Below, piece after piece: positions 10,398 through 20,506 of a stretch of 64,000 nt of DNA. The stretch is taken from positions 16,584 through 80,583 of the forward strand of contig BBZN01000019.1 of NCBI GenBank assembly GCA_001304855.1. Reading direction: 5' to 3'. Each line of letters opens with the position of its first letter. Positions within the stretch are counted from its first letter, which is position 1. The position numbers were made by a program, and so were the translations under genes. Below the pieces are notes generated by a model. It was not told the DNA's origin. It saw only the letters and a program-made list of their open reading frames with translations, and ran no database searches. This DNA comes from Clostridia bacterium UC5.1-1D2 (lineage in GTDB: Bacteria > Bacillota > Clostridia > Lachnospirales > Lachnospiraceae).

Positions 10398-11539
10398 ATG
10401 GATTTTGGCAATATAGTATCAAACCTGCTGAATCAGATGGCCTTTTTCCATCTGAGCGTGGGTAATTATGTAATGATAGTAGTAGCTGGTGTTCTTATAC
10501 CTTGCTATCAGAAAAGGTTTTGAGCCCCTGCTGCTGATTCCGATTGCCTTTGGTATGCTGCTGGTAAATATCTATCCGGATATTATGTACTCCCCGGAAC
10601 AGACGTCCAACGGCACCGGAGGACTTTTATGGTATTTCTTCCAGCTGGACGAGTGGAGCATTCTGCCGTCCCTTATATTCCTGGGCGTGGGAGCAATGAC
10701 GGACTTTGGTCCCCTGATTGCGAACCCATCAGCTTCCTGATGGGAGCGGCTGCCCAGCTGGGCATTTACTCAGCCTATTTCTTTGCGATTTTGCTGGGAT
10801 TCTCAGGAAAGGAGTCGGCAGCCATCTCCATCATCGGCGGCGCTGACGGCCCTACCTCCCTGTTCCTCTGCAGTAAGCTGGGACAGACCCAGATTATGGG
10901 CCCATCGCTGTGGCGGCCTACTCTTATATGGCTCTGGTTCCGATTATCCAGCCGCCGTTTATGAAGCTTCTCACTACTGAGAAGGAGCGCAAGATTAAGA
11001 TGGAGCAGCTGCGTCCCGTATCCAGGCTGGAGAAGATATTATTCCCCATCATCGTTACAATCGTAGTGTGTCTGATTCTGCCTTCCACAGCTCCGTTGGT
11101 AGGTATGCTGATGCTGGGCAACCTGTTCCGGGAGAGCGGCGTTGTTAAGCAGCTGGCCGACACTGCCTCCAACGCCCTTATGTACATCGTAGTAATCCTT
11201 CTGGGAACTTCTGTGGGAGCTACCACCAGCGCAGAGGCATTTCTCAATGAGACTACAGTAAAGATCGTGGTATTGGGACTGGTCGCTTTTATCTTCGGCA
11301 CCATCGGCGGCGTGCTTCTGGGAAAGATTCTCTGCAAGATTACAGGGGGGAAGATCAATCCGCTTATCGGTTCTGCCGGTGTATCCGCAGTTCCTATGGC
11401 AGCCCGTGTATCCCAGAAGGTTGGTTCTGAGGCAGATCCCACCAACTTCCTGCTGATGCATGCAATGGGCCCCAACGTGGCGGGCGTTATCGGTACGGCT
11501 GTTGCCGCCGGCACATTTATGGCGATTTTCGGAGTATAG
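10398..11539 (+). CDS. Sodium-pump decarboxylase beta subunit (OadB/MmdB), three frameshifts
   Basis: Integral membrane subunit that decarboxylates carboxybiotin and exports Na+. Family landmarks in order: [38 protein letters not shown] and [15 protein letters not shown] near the C-terminus, with many hydrophobic helices. About 381 aa, typical. ATG at 10398 follows GGAGG. Frame breaks are near 10490 (one extra or two missing bases in GGTGTT), 10727 (CCCC read as CCC) and 10902 (CCCC read as CCC). Fourth gene of the operon. Confidence 0.9.
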
Positions 11540-11582
11540 AGAGTGTTCTTAAACATTTGACAATAATAGGAGGATTATAACT

Positions 11583-12995
11583 ATGGCAGAGATAGAGAAG
11601 AGGCCAGTTAAGATTGTGGAGACCGTCCTTCGTGACGCTCACCAGTCTTTGCTTGCAACCAGAATGTCTACTGAGCAGATGCTGCCCATCATCGATAAGA
11701 TGGATAAGGTGGGCTACCATGCTGTAGAGTGCTGGGGCGGCGCTACTTTTGATGCTTCCCTTCGTTTCCTGAAGGAGGATCCATGGGAGAGGCTTAGAAA
11801 GTTAAGAGACGGTTTTAAGAATACAAAGCTGCAGATGCTGTTCCGCGGACAGAATATCCTGGGATACAACCATTATGCAGATGATGTGGTAGAGTATTTT
11901 GTTCAGAAGTCTATATCCAACGGTATAGATATCATCCGTATTTTTGACTGTTTAAATGATATCCGCAACCTGGAGACGGCAGTTAAGGCTACCAATAAAG
12001 AGAAGGGACATGCACAGATTGCCCTTTGCTATACCCTGGGAGACGCCTATACGCTGGATTACTGGAAGGATATCGCCAAGAAAATAGAGGATATGGGCGC
12101 AGATTCCCTGTGTATCAAGGATATGGCCGGTCTTTTGACTCCTTATAAGGCGGCGGAGCTGGTACAGGCTCTCAAGGAAGGCACCAGCCTTCCCATCGAC
12201 CTGCACACCCACTACACCTCCGGCGTAGCTTCCATGACCTACTTAAAGGCGGTTGAGGCAGGCTGTGAGATCATCGACTGTGCAATGTCGCCTCTGGCTC
12301 TTGGAACCAGCCAGCCCGCTACAGAGGTTATGGTTGAAACCTTCAGGGGAACTCCCTATGATACAGGATATGACCAGACACTTCTGGCCGAGATTGCCGA
12401 TTACTTCCAGCCTGTCCGTGAGGAGGCCCTCAAAAGCGGCCGCCTGAATCCAAAGGTTCTGGGCGTTAATATCAAGACTCTCCAGTATCAGGTTCCGGGA
12501 GGCATGCTTTCTAATCTGGTAAGCCAGCTGAAGGAAGCGGGACAGGAGGACAAGTACCGTCAGGTTCTGGAGGAGATTCCAAGAGTCCGCAAGGACTTCG
12601 GCGAGCCGCCGCTGGTAACTCCTTCCTCCCAGATCGTAGGTACTCAGGCTGTTCTGAATGTGATTATGGGCGAGCGCTATAAGATGGTTCCAAAGGAGTC
12701 CAAGAAGATTATGCTGGGCGAGTTCGGACAGACCGTTAAGCCCTTTGACCCTGAGGTTCAGAAGAAGATTATCGGTGACGAGACGCCCATTACCTGCCGT
12801 CCGGCCGATCTGCTGGAGCCTCAGCTTCCTCAGTTTGAGAAAGAATGCGCCCAGTGGAAGCAGCAGGATGAGGATGTACTGAGCTATGCTCTGTTCCCGG
12901 CTGTTGCAAAGGAGTTCTTCCAGTACAGGGCGGCCCAGCAGACCAAGGTGGATGCGGCTGTTGCGGATAAGGAGAGCAAGGCATATCCTGTATAG
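11583..12995 (+). CDS. Oxaloacetate/pyruvate carboxyltransferase subunit (OadA/PycB/5S-like)
   Basis: TIM-barrel carboxyltransferase moving carboxyl between oxaloacetate/pyruvate and biotin. RDAHQSLLATRM near residue 17 supplies the metal-binding Asp; CIKDMAG carries the Lys that is usually carbamylated; DLHTHYTSG gives the two metal-binding His. 470 aa and no biotinyl domain, so it resembles the transcarboxylase 5S subunit or PycB-type proteins rather than full OadA (~600 aa). It would depend on the separate carrier encoded upstream. Intact, with an AGGAGG site, and followed 23 bp later by a terminator. Confidence 0.88.
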   Translation: MAEIEKRPVKIVETVLRDAHQSLLATRMSTEQMLPIIDKMDKVGYHAVECWGGATFDASLRFLKEDPWERLRKLRDGFKNTKLQMLFRGQNILGYNHYADDVVEYFVQKSISNGIDIIRIFDCLNDIRNLETAVKATNKEKGHAQIALCYTLGDAYTLDYWKDIAKKIEDMGADSLCIKDMAGLLTPYKAAELVQALKEGTSLPIDLHTHYTSGVASMTYLKAVEAGCEIIDCAMSPLALGTSQPATEVMVETFRGTPYDTGYDQTLLAEIADYFQPVREEALKSGRLNPKVLGVNIKTLQYQVPGGMLSNLVSQLKEAGQEDKYRQVLEEIPRVRKDFGEPPLVTPSSQIVGTQAVLNVIMGERYKMVPKESKKIMLGEFGQTVKPFDPEVQKKIIGDETPITCRPADLLEPQLPQFEKECAQWKQQDEDVLSYALFPAVAKEFFQYRAAQQTKVDAAVADKESKAYPV

Positions 12996-13018
12996 GATGT
13001 GAGAATATAATAGGGAAA

Positions 13019-13070
13019 GGAGCCGTTGCAAAGCAGGTGAATACTCTGCCGGAGCAACGGCTCCCTTTTT
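13019..13070 (+). terminator. Rho-independent terminator of decarboxylase operon
   Basis: 11-bp perfect stem GGAGCCGTTGC (13019-13029) / GCAACGGCTCC (13054-13064), loop of 24 nt containing a small inner GCAG/CTGC pairing, then CTTTTTAT. Confidence 0.85.
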
Positions 13071-13077
13071 ATGGATT

Positions 13078-13112
13078 AAAACAGAAACCAGGGCCGGGCG
13101 GGATTCTGTTTT
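13078..13112. terminator. Hairpin between converging decarboxylase operon and subtilase
   Basis: Inverted repeat AAAACAGAA (13078-13086) / TTCTGTTTT (13104-13112) with a GC-rich centre. The A/T arms would give a T-run on either strand; it overlaps the stop of the minus-strand subtilase. Confidence 0.5.
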
Positions 13113-14376
13113 AATTGGGGGCTCTCTGGGGAAGACCCCACTGGAGGGCCGCGAATGCGTCCACCATCCCGCCGGAAAACACTCTGCCCTTCAGAGTATC
13201 CAGCTTGCGGGCGGAAGTAATCAGTATATTTTTAACGTCTGTGACACTTAACTCGGGCCTTGCAGAGTAAACCATAGCTGCAATGCCCGGTGACCATAGG
13301 CGCCGCCATGGAAGTACCGCTCATAAAGGCGTAGCCTTTGTCCGGGATTGTGCTGAGGATATAGGTTCCCGGAGCCGCTATATCCACGCTGACGGGGCCG
13401 TAGTTGGAGCTTCTGTCCAGTTTGCCGTTAAACATGAGATTGCCCACAGTGAGAATATTATCGTAGGGCAGGCTGGCAGGATAGACAGGATCCTGGTCAA
13501 TATTGTATCCAATCTGGTTCTCGTCGCCGTTGCCTGACGCCACGATGAAAAGCATATTGGAGGCTTTCATCATGGCGGCCATCTCTTCTGTGCAGCCCTG
13601 GGAGCCGAAACTCAGGTTGCAGATTTGTGCGCCGTTGGCCTCTGCGTAGCGGATGGCGGCCATAACCGTTTCAGGCGTACCCTGGCCGTTTTCGCCGCCC
13701 AGAGCTTTCAGCGACATGATCTTTACGAAATGATTGTCTGCAATGCCTGCGATTCCTCCGTCGTCCCTGGATGCTGCAATGGTGCCGGCTGCATGGGTGC
13801 CGTGAGAATCAATTTCACCTGAATACAGCACGTTGTTGTTGTCCAGGAAGTTCCAGCCGTTTACATCGTCTATATAGCCGTTGCCGTCGTTGTCAATGCC
13901 GTCGCCGGGAATCTCTCCCGGGTTGACCCACATGGAATCTGCCAGATCCGGATGGGTGGCGTCGATGCCTGTATCGATGACGGCCACCGTCACTGTCCGC
14001 TTGTTCTCCATCTGCTTGTAAAGTTCCCAGGCCGGCTGAATATTGACGTCGATACCGGGCTCGGCCAGTGTGGACGTGATTTTGAAATTATTAGGGGCCA
14101 GAGGGGGCAGGGAGATGGTATCCACTCCGTTGCTGTCTGTGGTTACATTCAAATCGACTGTCAGAAGATCCAGCTTTCTCTCCAGCATCTCAAACTGTCC
14201 GTCATTTTTCAGCCCCCACTGATAGGAAGCGTAGTCTCGCCCAGCGACAGGTTATTAAGTCCCGGTCCGATTCCAAAGGCCGTCATGGGCTGAGCGGCCA
14301 GGGCTGTATGGGGAGGAACGGCTCCCAGGGCGGCAGATAATGCCAGACACAGGGCCATTACCTTAGATTTTTTCAT
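13111..14376 (-). CDS. Secreted subtilisin-like serine protease (S8), two frameshifts
   Basis: Exported S8 peptidase. The start at 14376 (AGGAGCT site) encodes a signal peptide (MKKSKVMALCLALSAALGA, then an Ala-rich cleavage region). Catalytic residues are visible: Asp in VIDTGID, His in DSHGTHAAG and Ser in FMSGTSMAAP. A base is lost near 14230, separating the signal peptide from the mature part, and a G is gained near 13290, garbling the last ~55 residues. The repaired protein ends at 13111, about 421 aa. It faces the glycogen phosphorylase gene's 3' end across ~240 bp with no obvious structure. Confidence 0.87.
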
Positions 14377-14620
14377 AATGTTCAGCTCCTTTATATGTTA
14401 TTCCAGAACGCATCGGAAGTTTGCCCTGTTCCTGCCTCCGCAACCGTGAGGCAGACGGCAGGAATCATTTTCAGGCATGTTTTAATAGTGTATGTCTGCT
14501 TTCATTCAGGCATGCTCTGAGGCGCGCAGATGACGGGAATGAATTTTTAAATACACCCTAGTATAACACATAAAGCAGCAAATAAATTTGAAGATTTTAT
14601 GAAAACTTCGTGATAATTTA

Positions 14621-16906
14621 TTACAAATTGGAAGTTTCTTCCTCCAGCTTCCAGATATCCCTGTTGTACTGGCTGATGGTGCGGTCTGAGGAGAAGAACC
14701 CGGCTTTACTGATATTTATGAGCATCTTTTTTGCCCAGGCCGTACGGTTTTCATAGTCTTCAAAGGCCTGTTCCTTGGCTTTTACGTAAGCGTCAAAGTC
14801 GGGGAAGGTCATGAACCAGTCCTTGGTGAGGAGTTCCTTTTGGAGCCGTTCCAGATTTTCCCCGGAACCTGCCGCCATCATGCGGGGCCGGTTATAAAAT
14901 CCACAGCCTCCCGGATGGCGGGATTGGAGTCGTAGTAATCCCTGGGGCAGTAGCGGCCCTCCCTGTAACGGTTGATTACCGTCTCGCTGGAGTCGCCGAA
15001 GATGTAAATGTTCTCATCCCCCACAAGATGGTGGATCTCCACGTTGGCCCCGTCGTCGGTTCCAAGGGTTACAGCTCCGTTGAGCATAAATTTCATATTG
15101 CCTGTGCCGCTGGCTTCCTTGGACGCCAGGGATATCTGCTCGGAGATATCGCAGGCGGGAATCAGCTTTTCCGCCAGAGTGACGTTATAGTTGGCCACCA
15201 TAACTACCTTGAGATAGGGGTTCACCTCCGGGTCATTGTCAATTATCTGCCGGAGGCAGAGGATCATATGAATGATGTCCTTGGCAATGATGTAAGCAGG
15301 CGCGGCCTTGGCCCCGAAGATGGCGGTTACAGGTGGTAGGTTTTCTGCCTCTCTTGATTTCCAGGTATTTGTGGATCAGGTACAGAGCGTTCATCTGCTG
15401 GCGTTTGTATTCGTGGAGGCGCTTGATCTGGATGTCAAAGATAGAGTCCGGGTTGATGTCCAGCCCTTCAGTCTCCTTCAGGTATGCCGCCAACTGGGCC
15501 TTTTTGCAATCCTTCACGGCAATGAGACGGTGAAGGGTTTTCATGTTGGCGGTAAACGCCTTATTTCCCAACTCCTCCAGCAGGGAAGCGTCCTTTTTAA
15601 AGCCGTCGCCGATAAGTTCCGATATCAAGGCGGCCAGCTGGGGGTTGCTGTGAAGAAGCCATCTGCGGAAGGTGATGCCGTTTGTTTTGTTGTTGAACTT
15701 CTCAGGATAAAGCCTGTAAAAATGATTCAGCTCATTGTCCTTTAAAATGCCGGTGTGGAGGGCCGCCACTCCATTGACGCTGAAGCCGTAGTGGATATCG
15801 ATGTGAGCCATGTGGACCAAATCATTTTTATCAATAATATAGGTGGAAGAGTCCTCAAATTTGCGGCGTACCTTGTCGTCCAGCACTTCCATGATGGGAA
15901 TCAGCTGGGGAACCGCCTCCTTAAAGAAATCCACAGGCCAGGTTTCAAGAGCCTCCGCCAGAATGGTGTGGTTGGTGTAGGCGCAGGTTCTGCTCACCAC
16001 CTGGATGGCGTCGTCCATCTCCATTCCGTGTTCTGTGGTGAGAAGGCGGATTAATTCGGGGATCACATGGTGGGATGGGTGTCGTTAATCTGAATCACGG
16101 CATAGTCCGGCAGATCGTAGAGGGTGGAACCTTTGGCCAGAGCCTCATCCAGTATCAGGCGCGCTCCGTTGCTTACCATGAAATACTGCTGATAGATGCG
16201 GAGTATGCGGCCTGCCCGGTCGCTGTCATCGGGATAGAGAAAAAGGGTGAGGTTTTCTTTAACGTCCGTCTTGTCGAAGGATATCCCTCTGTCACCAGCT
16301 CCTCCTTAAGGGTCTCCACGTCAAAGAGATGAAGCTTGTTGGTGCGGCTGCCATAGCCTGTTACAGCAATATCGTACATCCTGGAGGTGAGGGTGAAGCC
16401 TTTGTAGGGAATTTCATAGGTTACATTGGTTCTGGTAAGCCAGGATGTGTTTGTAATCCACGGATTGGGCTCTTCCTTCTGGAGATTGTCCTCAAAAAGC
16501 TGCCTGAAAAGGCCAAAGTGGTAATTCAGCCCGATGCCGTCCCCGTTGAGCCCAGAGTGGCGATGGAGTCCAGAAAGCAGGCAGCCAGGCGTCCCAGACC
16601 GCCGTTCCCCAGGGAGGGCTCAGGTTCCAGCTCCTCCAGGGCGCCCAGGGACTTGCCCCAGGATGCAAGGATGGATTTCACATCCTCATAAATCCCTAAG
16701 TTAATCATATTGTTGGACAGGAGCTTTCCTATAAGGAATTCTGCGGAAATATAGTAGAGCTTTTTCTTTCCGCAGTTGGATTCGCGTTTAGCGGCAAGGG
16801 TCTGTACCAGGGAGAGAAGGGCGGCGTAGAGCTCCTTATCGGTGCAGTCCTCAGGGTTTTTGCCGCAGTTGGATTTAAGCATTGCTTCCAGTTGTAATTT
16901 GTTCAT
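14621..16906 (-). CDS. glgP: Glycogen/maltodextrin phosphorylase, about five frameshifts
   Basis: PLP-dependent phosphorolysis of alpha-1,4-glucans to glucose 1-phosphate. Landmarks: [17 protein letters not shown] near the N-terminus, [30 protein letters not shown] and the PLP-lysine motif [14 protein letters not shown]. About 762 aa. Breaks near 16549, 16282, 16069, 15336 and 14881; four are single-base losses in short runs, while 15336 needs one base removed or two added. Start 16906 with an AAGGAAG-like site. It is divergent from an AraC regulator and near malQ, which suggests a maltodextrin/glycogen unit. Confidence 0.92.
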
Positions 16907-17062
16907 ATTGGAATCTTCCTTTCTGAAATCAGTTTATGCGCAGGTCCCTATGGGAATTTGGGGTATTTGGACCCGGAAAAATACTTGTACATTTATCTGT
17001 ATTTTATTCCATTGAACTTTAAAAATCTTGCATAATACTGCCTGAATATAGTACAATACTAT

Positions 17063-17164
17063 CAAATTTAAGCAACGTACCTGCCGCCTGCGCCTCATAA
17101 ATTTCTGCACAGCTGACAAAAAATCATCCTGCAAAATCAGGCGCAAAGAGATTCCCCGGGTACA
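17063..17164. repeat. Dispersed intergenic repeat, copy A (half element)
   Basis: About 100 bp matching the right half of the palindromic element at 55066-55226, including GCACAGCTGACAAAAAATCA and a shared CGTACCTGC centre, ending in GTACAT. It sits in the divergent region between glycogen phosphorylase and the araC-type gene, just upstream of the latter's ribosome site. Confidence 0.8.
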
Positions 17165-17188
17165 TTCAAAATTATGGGAGGGCATCCG

Positions 17189-18078
17189 ATGGAAATACCT
17201 GAGAAGGACTACTACCGCAATTACCGTGAGACAAAGGAACACGCAGCCAGAGATTTTCCCTTTAATATATATCCCTGCTCCATCCCTGTGGATTTTAAAC
17301 AGGTCCCGGTTCATTGGCATGAGGAACTGGAGGTGATCGCCGTAAAAAAGGATATGGGATTGTGACCGTGGATATGGAACCCTGCCAGGTGGAGGAAGGG
17401 GAGGCAGTGATGGTGTTTCCGGGGCAGCTCCACGGTATCTGCCTGTGGAAGGGGGATACGATGGAGTACGAAAATATTATATTCCGGCCCTCCATGCTTA
17501 TGACGGCTGAGGCGGATGTGTGCACTGCAGGATATTTAATGCCTGTTTTTGAGGGACGTTTAAAACGCCCCCTGCACATAAAGAAGGAGCTGGAGGGATA
17601 CGGGGAGATGATGGAATGCATCGGCTGCCTGGATCGTTTGTCGGGGGAAAAGGGATATGGATATCAGCTGGGAGTGAAGGGCGCCCTGTTCAGGCTGATG
17701 TGCCTGGCGGCAGGGGCGGGAGTGCTTGCTTCGGATGAAAAACCTTCCAAGTCCAGGGAGAAGATGAAACGCCTGCTGGATTATATTGAGACTCACTATG
17801 GAGAGCCTATAGGCGTGGAGGAGGGGGCTGCTCTCTGCTATTACAGCAACTCCCACTTTATGAAGTATTTTAAGCAGTATATGGGAATGCCGTTTATTCA
17901 GTATCTCAATGACTTCCGGCTGGAAAAGGCAGGCGGCTTTCTTCTGGAAACGCAGGATTCGGTGACGTCCATAGCCCAGAGATGCGGGTTTGACAACCTA
18001 TCTTATTTTAACCGTATGTTCCGGAGGAAGTACAGCCTGAGCCCGGGGGAATACAGGAAAGAGATGGGGGAAGCTTGA
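17189..18078 (+). CDS. AraC-family transcriptional regulator, one frameshift
   Basis: N-terminal cupin-like sensor (VHWHEELEVIAV, residues ~37-48) and two C-terminal AraC helix-turn-helix motifs in the last ~100 residues, with SIAQRCGFDNLSYFNRMFRR typical of the second. About 296 aa. Start 17189 chosen because GGGAGG lies seven bases upstream; ATG 17174 overlaps that site. One A is missing from an A7 run near 17348. It is divergent from glycogen phosphorylase and upstream of malQ, so it likely controls alpha-glucan use; the inducer is unknown. Confidence 0.87.
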
Positions 18079-18179
18079 CTTGTACAGGCCCGGAATATAT
18101 GATACAATAAAGCGAAAATTTTCGGGGCGGGACAGTGTCCTCCGGTATGGAAGCCCCGGACATAAAGGAGATGGACGGA

Positions 18180-20362
18180 ATGCGGGAATGTGGTATGCTG
18201 CTTCCTATTGCCAGTCTGCCCTCGAGGTATGGCATTGGAGCATTTTCAAAGGAAGCTTATGAGTTTGTAGATCAGCTGAAGGCTGCGGGCCAGCAGTACT
18301 GGCAGATACTGCCTCTTGGACCTACGGGATTTGGGGATTCTCCCTATCAGTCGTTTTCTGCATTTGCGGGAAATCCCTATTTTATTGATTTGGAAAAGCT
18401 GACGGAGGAAGGCCTCCTGACAAAAGATGAGTGTGAGGAGGCGGATTTTGGATACAATGAACAGGATATTGATTATGAGAAGCTTTATGAGTCCCGGTTC
18501 CCCCTTCTCAGGAAGGCCTACCAACGATGGAAAAGGGGGCCTGAAGGGGAGGGACATTTTCAGGCGGAGGAGTTGCTGGGCCGGGAGACAAGGGAATACT
18601 GCTTCTATATGGCTGTCAAAAATTTCTTCGGCTCCGGAAGCTGGAACCTCTGGGATGAGGATATAAGACTGAGAAAGCCGGAGGCTGTTCTGGAGTACAG
18701 GCAAAAGCTCTCGGATGAGATCGGTTTTTATGAATTTCAGCAAATAATGTTTAACAGGCAGTGGGAGGCTCTGAAGGCTATGCCAATGACCGGGGAATCA
18801 GGATTATCGGGGATATTCCCATCTATGTGGCCTTTGACGGCGCCGACAGCTGGTCTCATCCGGAGCTGTTCCAGTTTGATGAGAACAATATGCCCTGTGC
18901 TGTGGCAGGCTGCCCGCCGGACGGATTTTCAGCCACAGGCCAGCTGTGGGGGAATCCCCTCTACAACTGGGAGTACCACAGAGAGACGGAATATGCATGG
19001 TGGATGGAGCGGATGGAGTACAGCTTCCGTCTCTATGATATGGTGAGAGTGGATCATTTCCGGGGGTTTGACGAATATTATTCCATTCCTTACGGAGCGC
19101 CTACCGCCGAGAACGGCCACTGGGAGAAGGGGCCCGGAATCGAAATATTCAGGAAAATGGAGGAGCGGTTCGGGAAAAAGGAGCTGCCTATTATTGCGGA
19201 GGATTTGGGATATCTCACTGATACGGTGCTGAAGCTGGTGAAGGACACCGGATTTCCGGGGATGAAGGTGCTGGAGTTTGCCTTTGATTCTACGGAGGAC
19301 AGCGCTTACCTGCCCCATAAATACCACAGCAACTGCGTAGTATATACAGGCACCCACGATAATGACACAGTGGCCGGATGGTTTCCGTCCCTGGACGAGA
19401 GGGACAAGGCCTTCGCCAGAGAGTATATGGGAAACAGGCGGACGCCGGAGGATGAGATACATCTGGATTTTGTGAGAACGGCATTAGCCAGCGCTGCAAA
19501 GCTGGCTGTAATTCCGGTCCAGGATTATCTGGGGCTGGGGACGGAGGCCAGAATCAATGAGCCCTCCACTCTTGGGAAAAACTGGAGATGGAGGATGAAG
19601 GCCGGAGGGCTGGACGAGGGTACGATCAACTTATGCGCCCGCATGGCTGAAATCTATGGAAGAACAGGGCGGGCCGGGGATCAGGGGAGGCTCTGGGAAC
19701 AGGATGAAACAGAGAAACCGGAACAGGGAATATCCGGGGAGCCGGGACAGTGCCGGGGGTGGCTGGATTGGGCGGTGGAGCTTCAGAGCCTGGCCCAGGC
19801 AGGCCTGTTTTACACGGAAAATGAGTTTGACAGGGAGCGGTTTGAGCAGATACGTGAGATTGCGGCCGAGATGGTAAGCTTTAAGTCCGGCATATCTATG
19901 GATAAAGTGAAGAATCTGTTTTGCTGCGAGTTCGGCTATCAGACTCCCAAACTGGACTCCAGAGCCGCTATATTCAAAGACGGAAAGATACTTCTGGTGA
20001 AGGAGAATACCGGTACATGGTCCCTTCCGGGGGGCTGGGTGGATCCGGGACTTTCCGTGAAGGAGAATATAATTAAGGAAGTGAAGGAGGAGGCCGGCCT
20101 GGATGCAGATGCGGACATGGTAATTGCAGTGCAGGACAGGGAGAAGCATAACCTGCCTGTTTATGCCTACAAGATCTGCAAGATATTTGTCCTCTGTTCT
20201 GTTGCGGGAGGCGCGTTTACAGAGAATTTGGAGACGTTTGAGAGCCGGTATTTCGGCCTGGATGAGCTGCCGGAGCTGGCGGAGGAAAAGACAACCAGGG
20301 AACAGATAGAAATGTGCTTTGAGGCCTGGAATTCTAAAAATTGGAAAACGCTTTTTGATTAA
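18180..20362 (+). CDS. malQ: 4-alpha-glucanotransferase with C-terminal Nudix domain, at least one frameshift
   Basis: The first ~500 residues are amylomaltase (disproportionation of maltodextrins): GMLLPIASLPSRYGIG start, YQSFSAFAGNPYFIDL, GDIPIYVAFDGADSW, then FRLYDMVRVDHFRGF, and PIIAEDLG and YTGTHDNDT for the active site. One C is missing near 18777. The same frame continues through a ~40-residue Glu/Gly/Gln linker into a Nudix_N-like segment (WLDWAVELQSLAQAGLFYT) and a Nudix box (GGWVDPGLSVKENIIKEV, then EEAG). The fusion may be false, because two further indels in the G-rich linker would give a stop and a separate ATG (~19704). Start 18180 has AAGGAG nine bases upstream. Confidence 0.8.
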
Positions 20363-20433
20363 GAGCCCAGGGGGGAAACCCGGCTATAATATTAGCCGGA
20401 AGAGATTAAGAAACGCCTGTTTTTTGTCGATAG

Positions 20434-20480
20434 ATAGAGTATGGCCTGCCGGAGGGGAACCGCCGGCGGCTGCACTCTAT
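20434..20480 (+). promoter_or_regulatory. Strong leader hairpin before a c-di-GMP protein gene
   Basis: Outer stem ATAGAGT / ACTCTAT, inner GC-rich stem GCC(T)GCCGG / CCGGCGGC, ending 26 bp before the ATG at 20507. No match to a known riboswitch was recognised. It has no T-run, so it is not a clear terminator. Confidence 0.45.
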
Positions 20481-20506
20481 TATCAACAGAGAAAGGGCGG
20501 AGCGCT

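Noticed and set aside
15028..16054. Several plus-strand open frames within the glycogen phosphorylase gene
   Set aside because: They are antisense to conserved phosphorylase motifs and show no domain of their own.
20434..20480. c-di-GMP (GEMM) riboswitch upstream of the GGDEF/EAL gene
   Set aside because: The characteristic conserved loops could not be matched; only a plain hairpin is supported.
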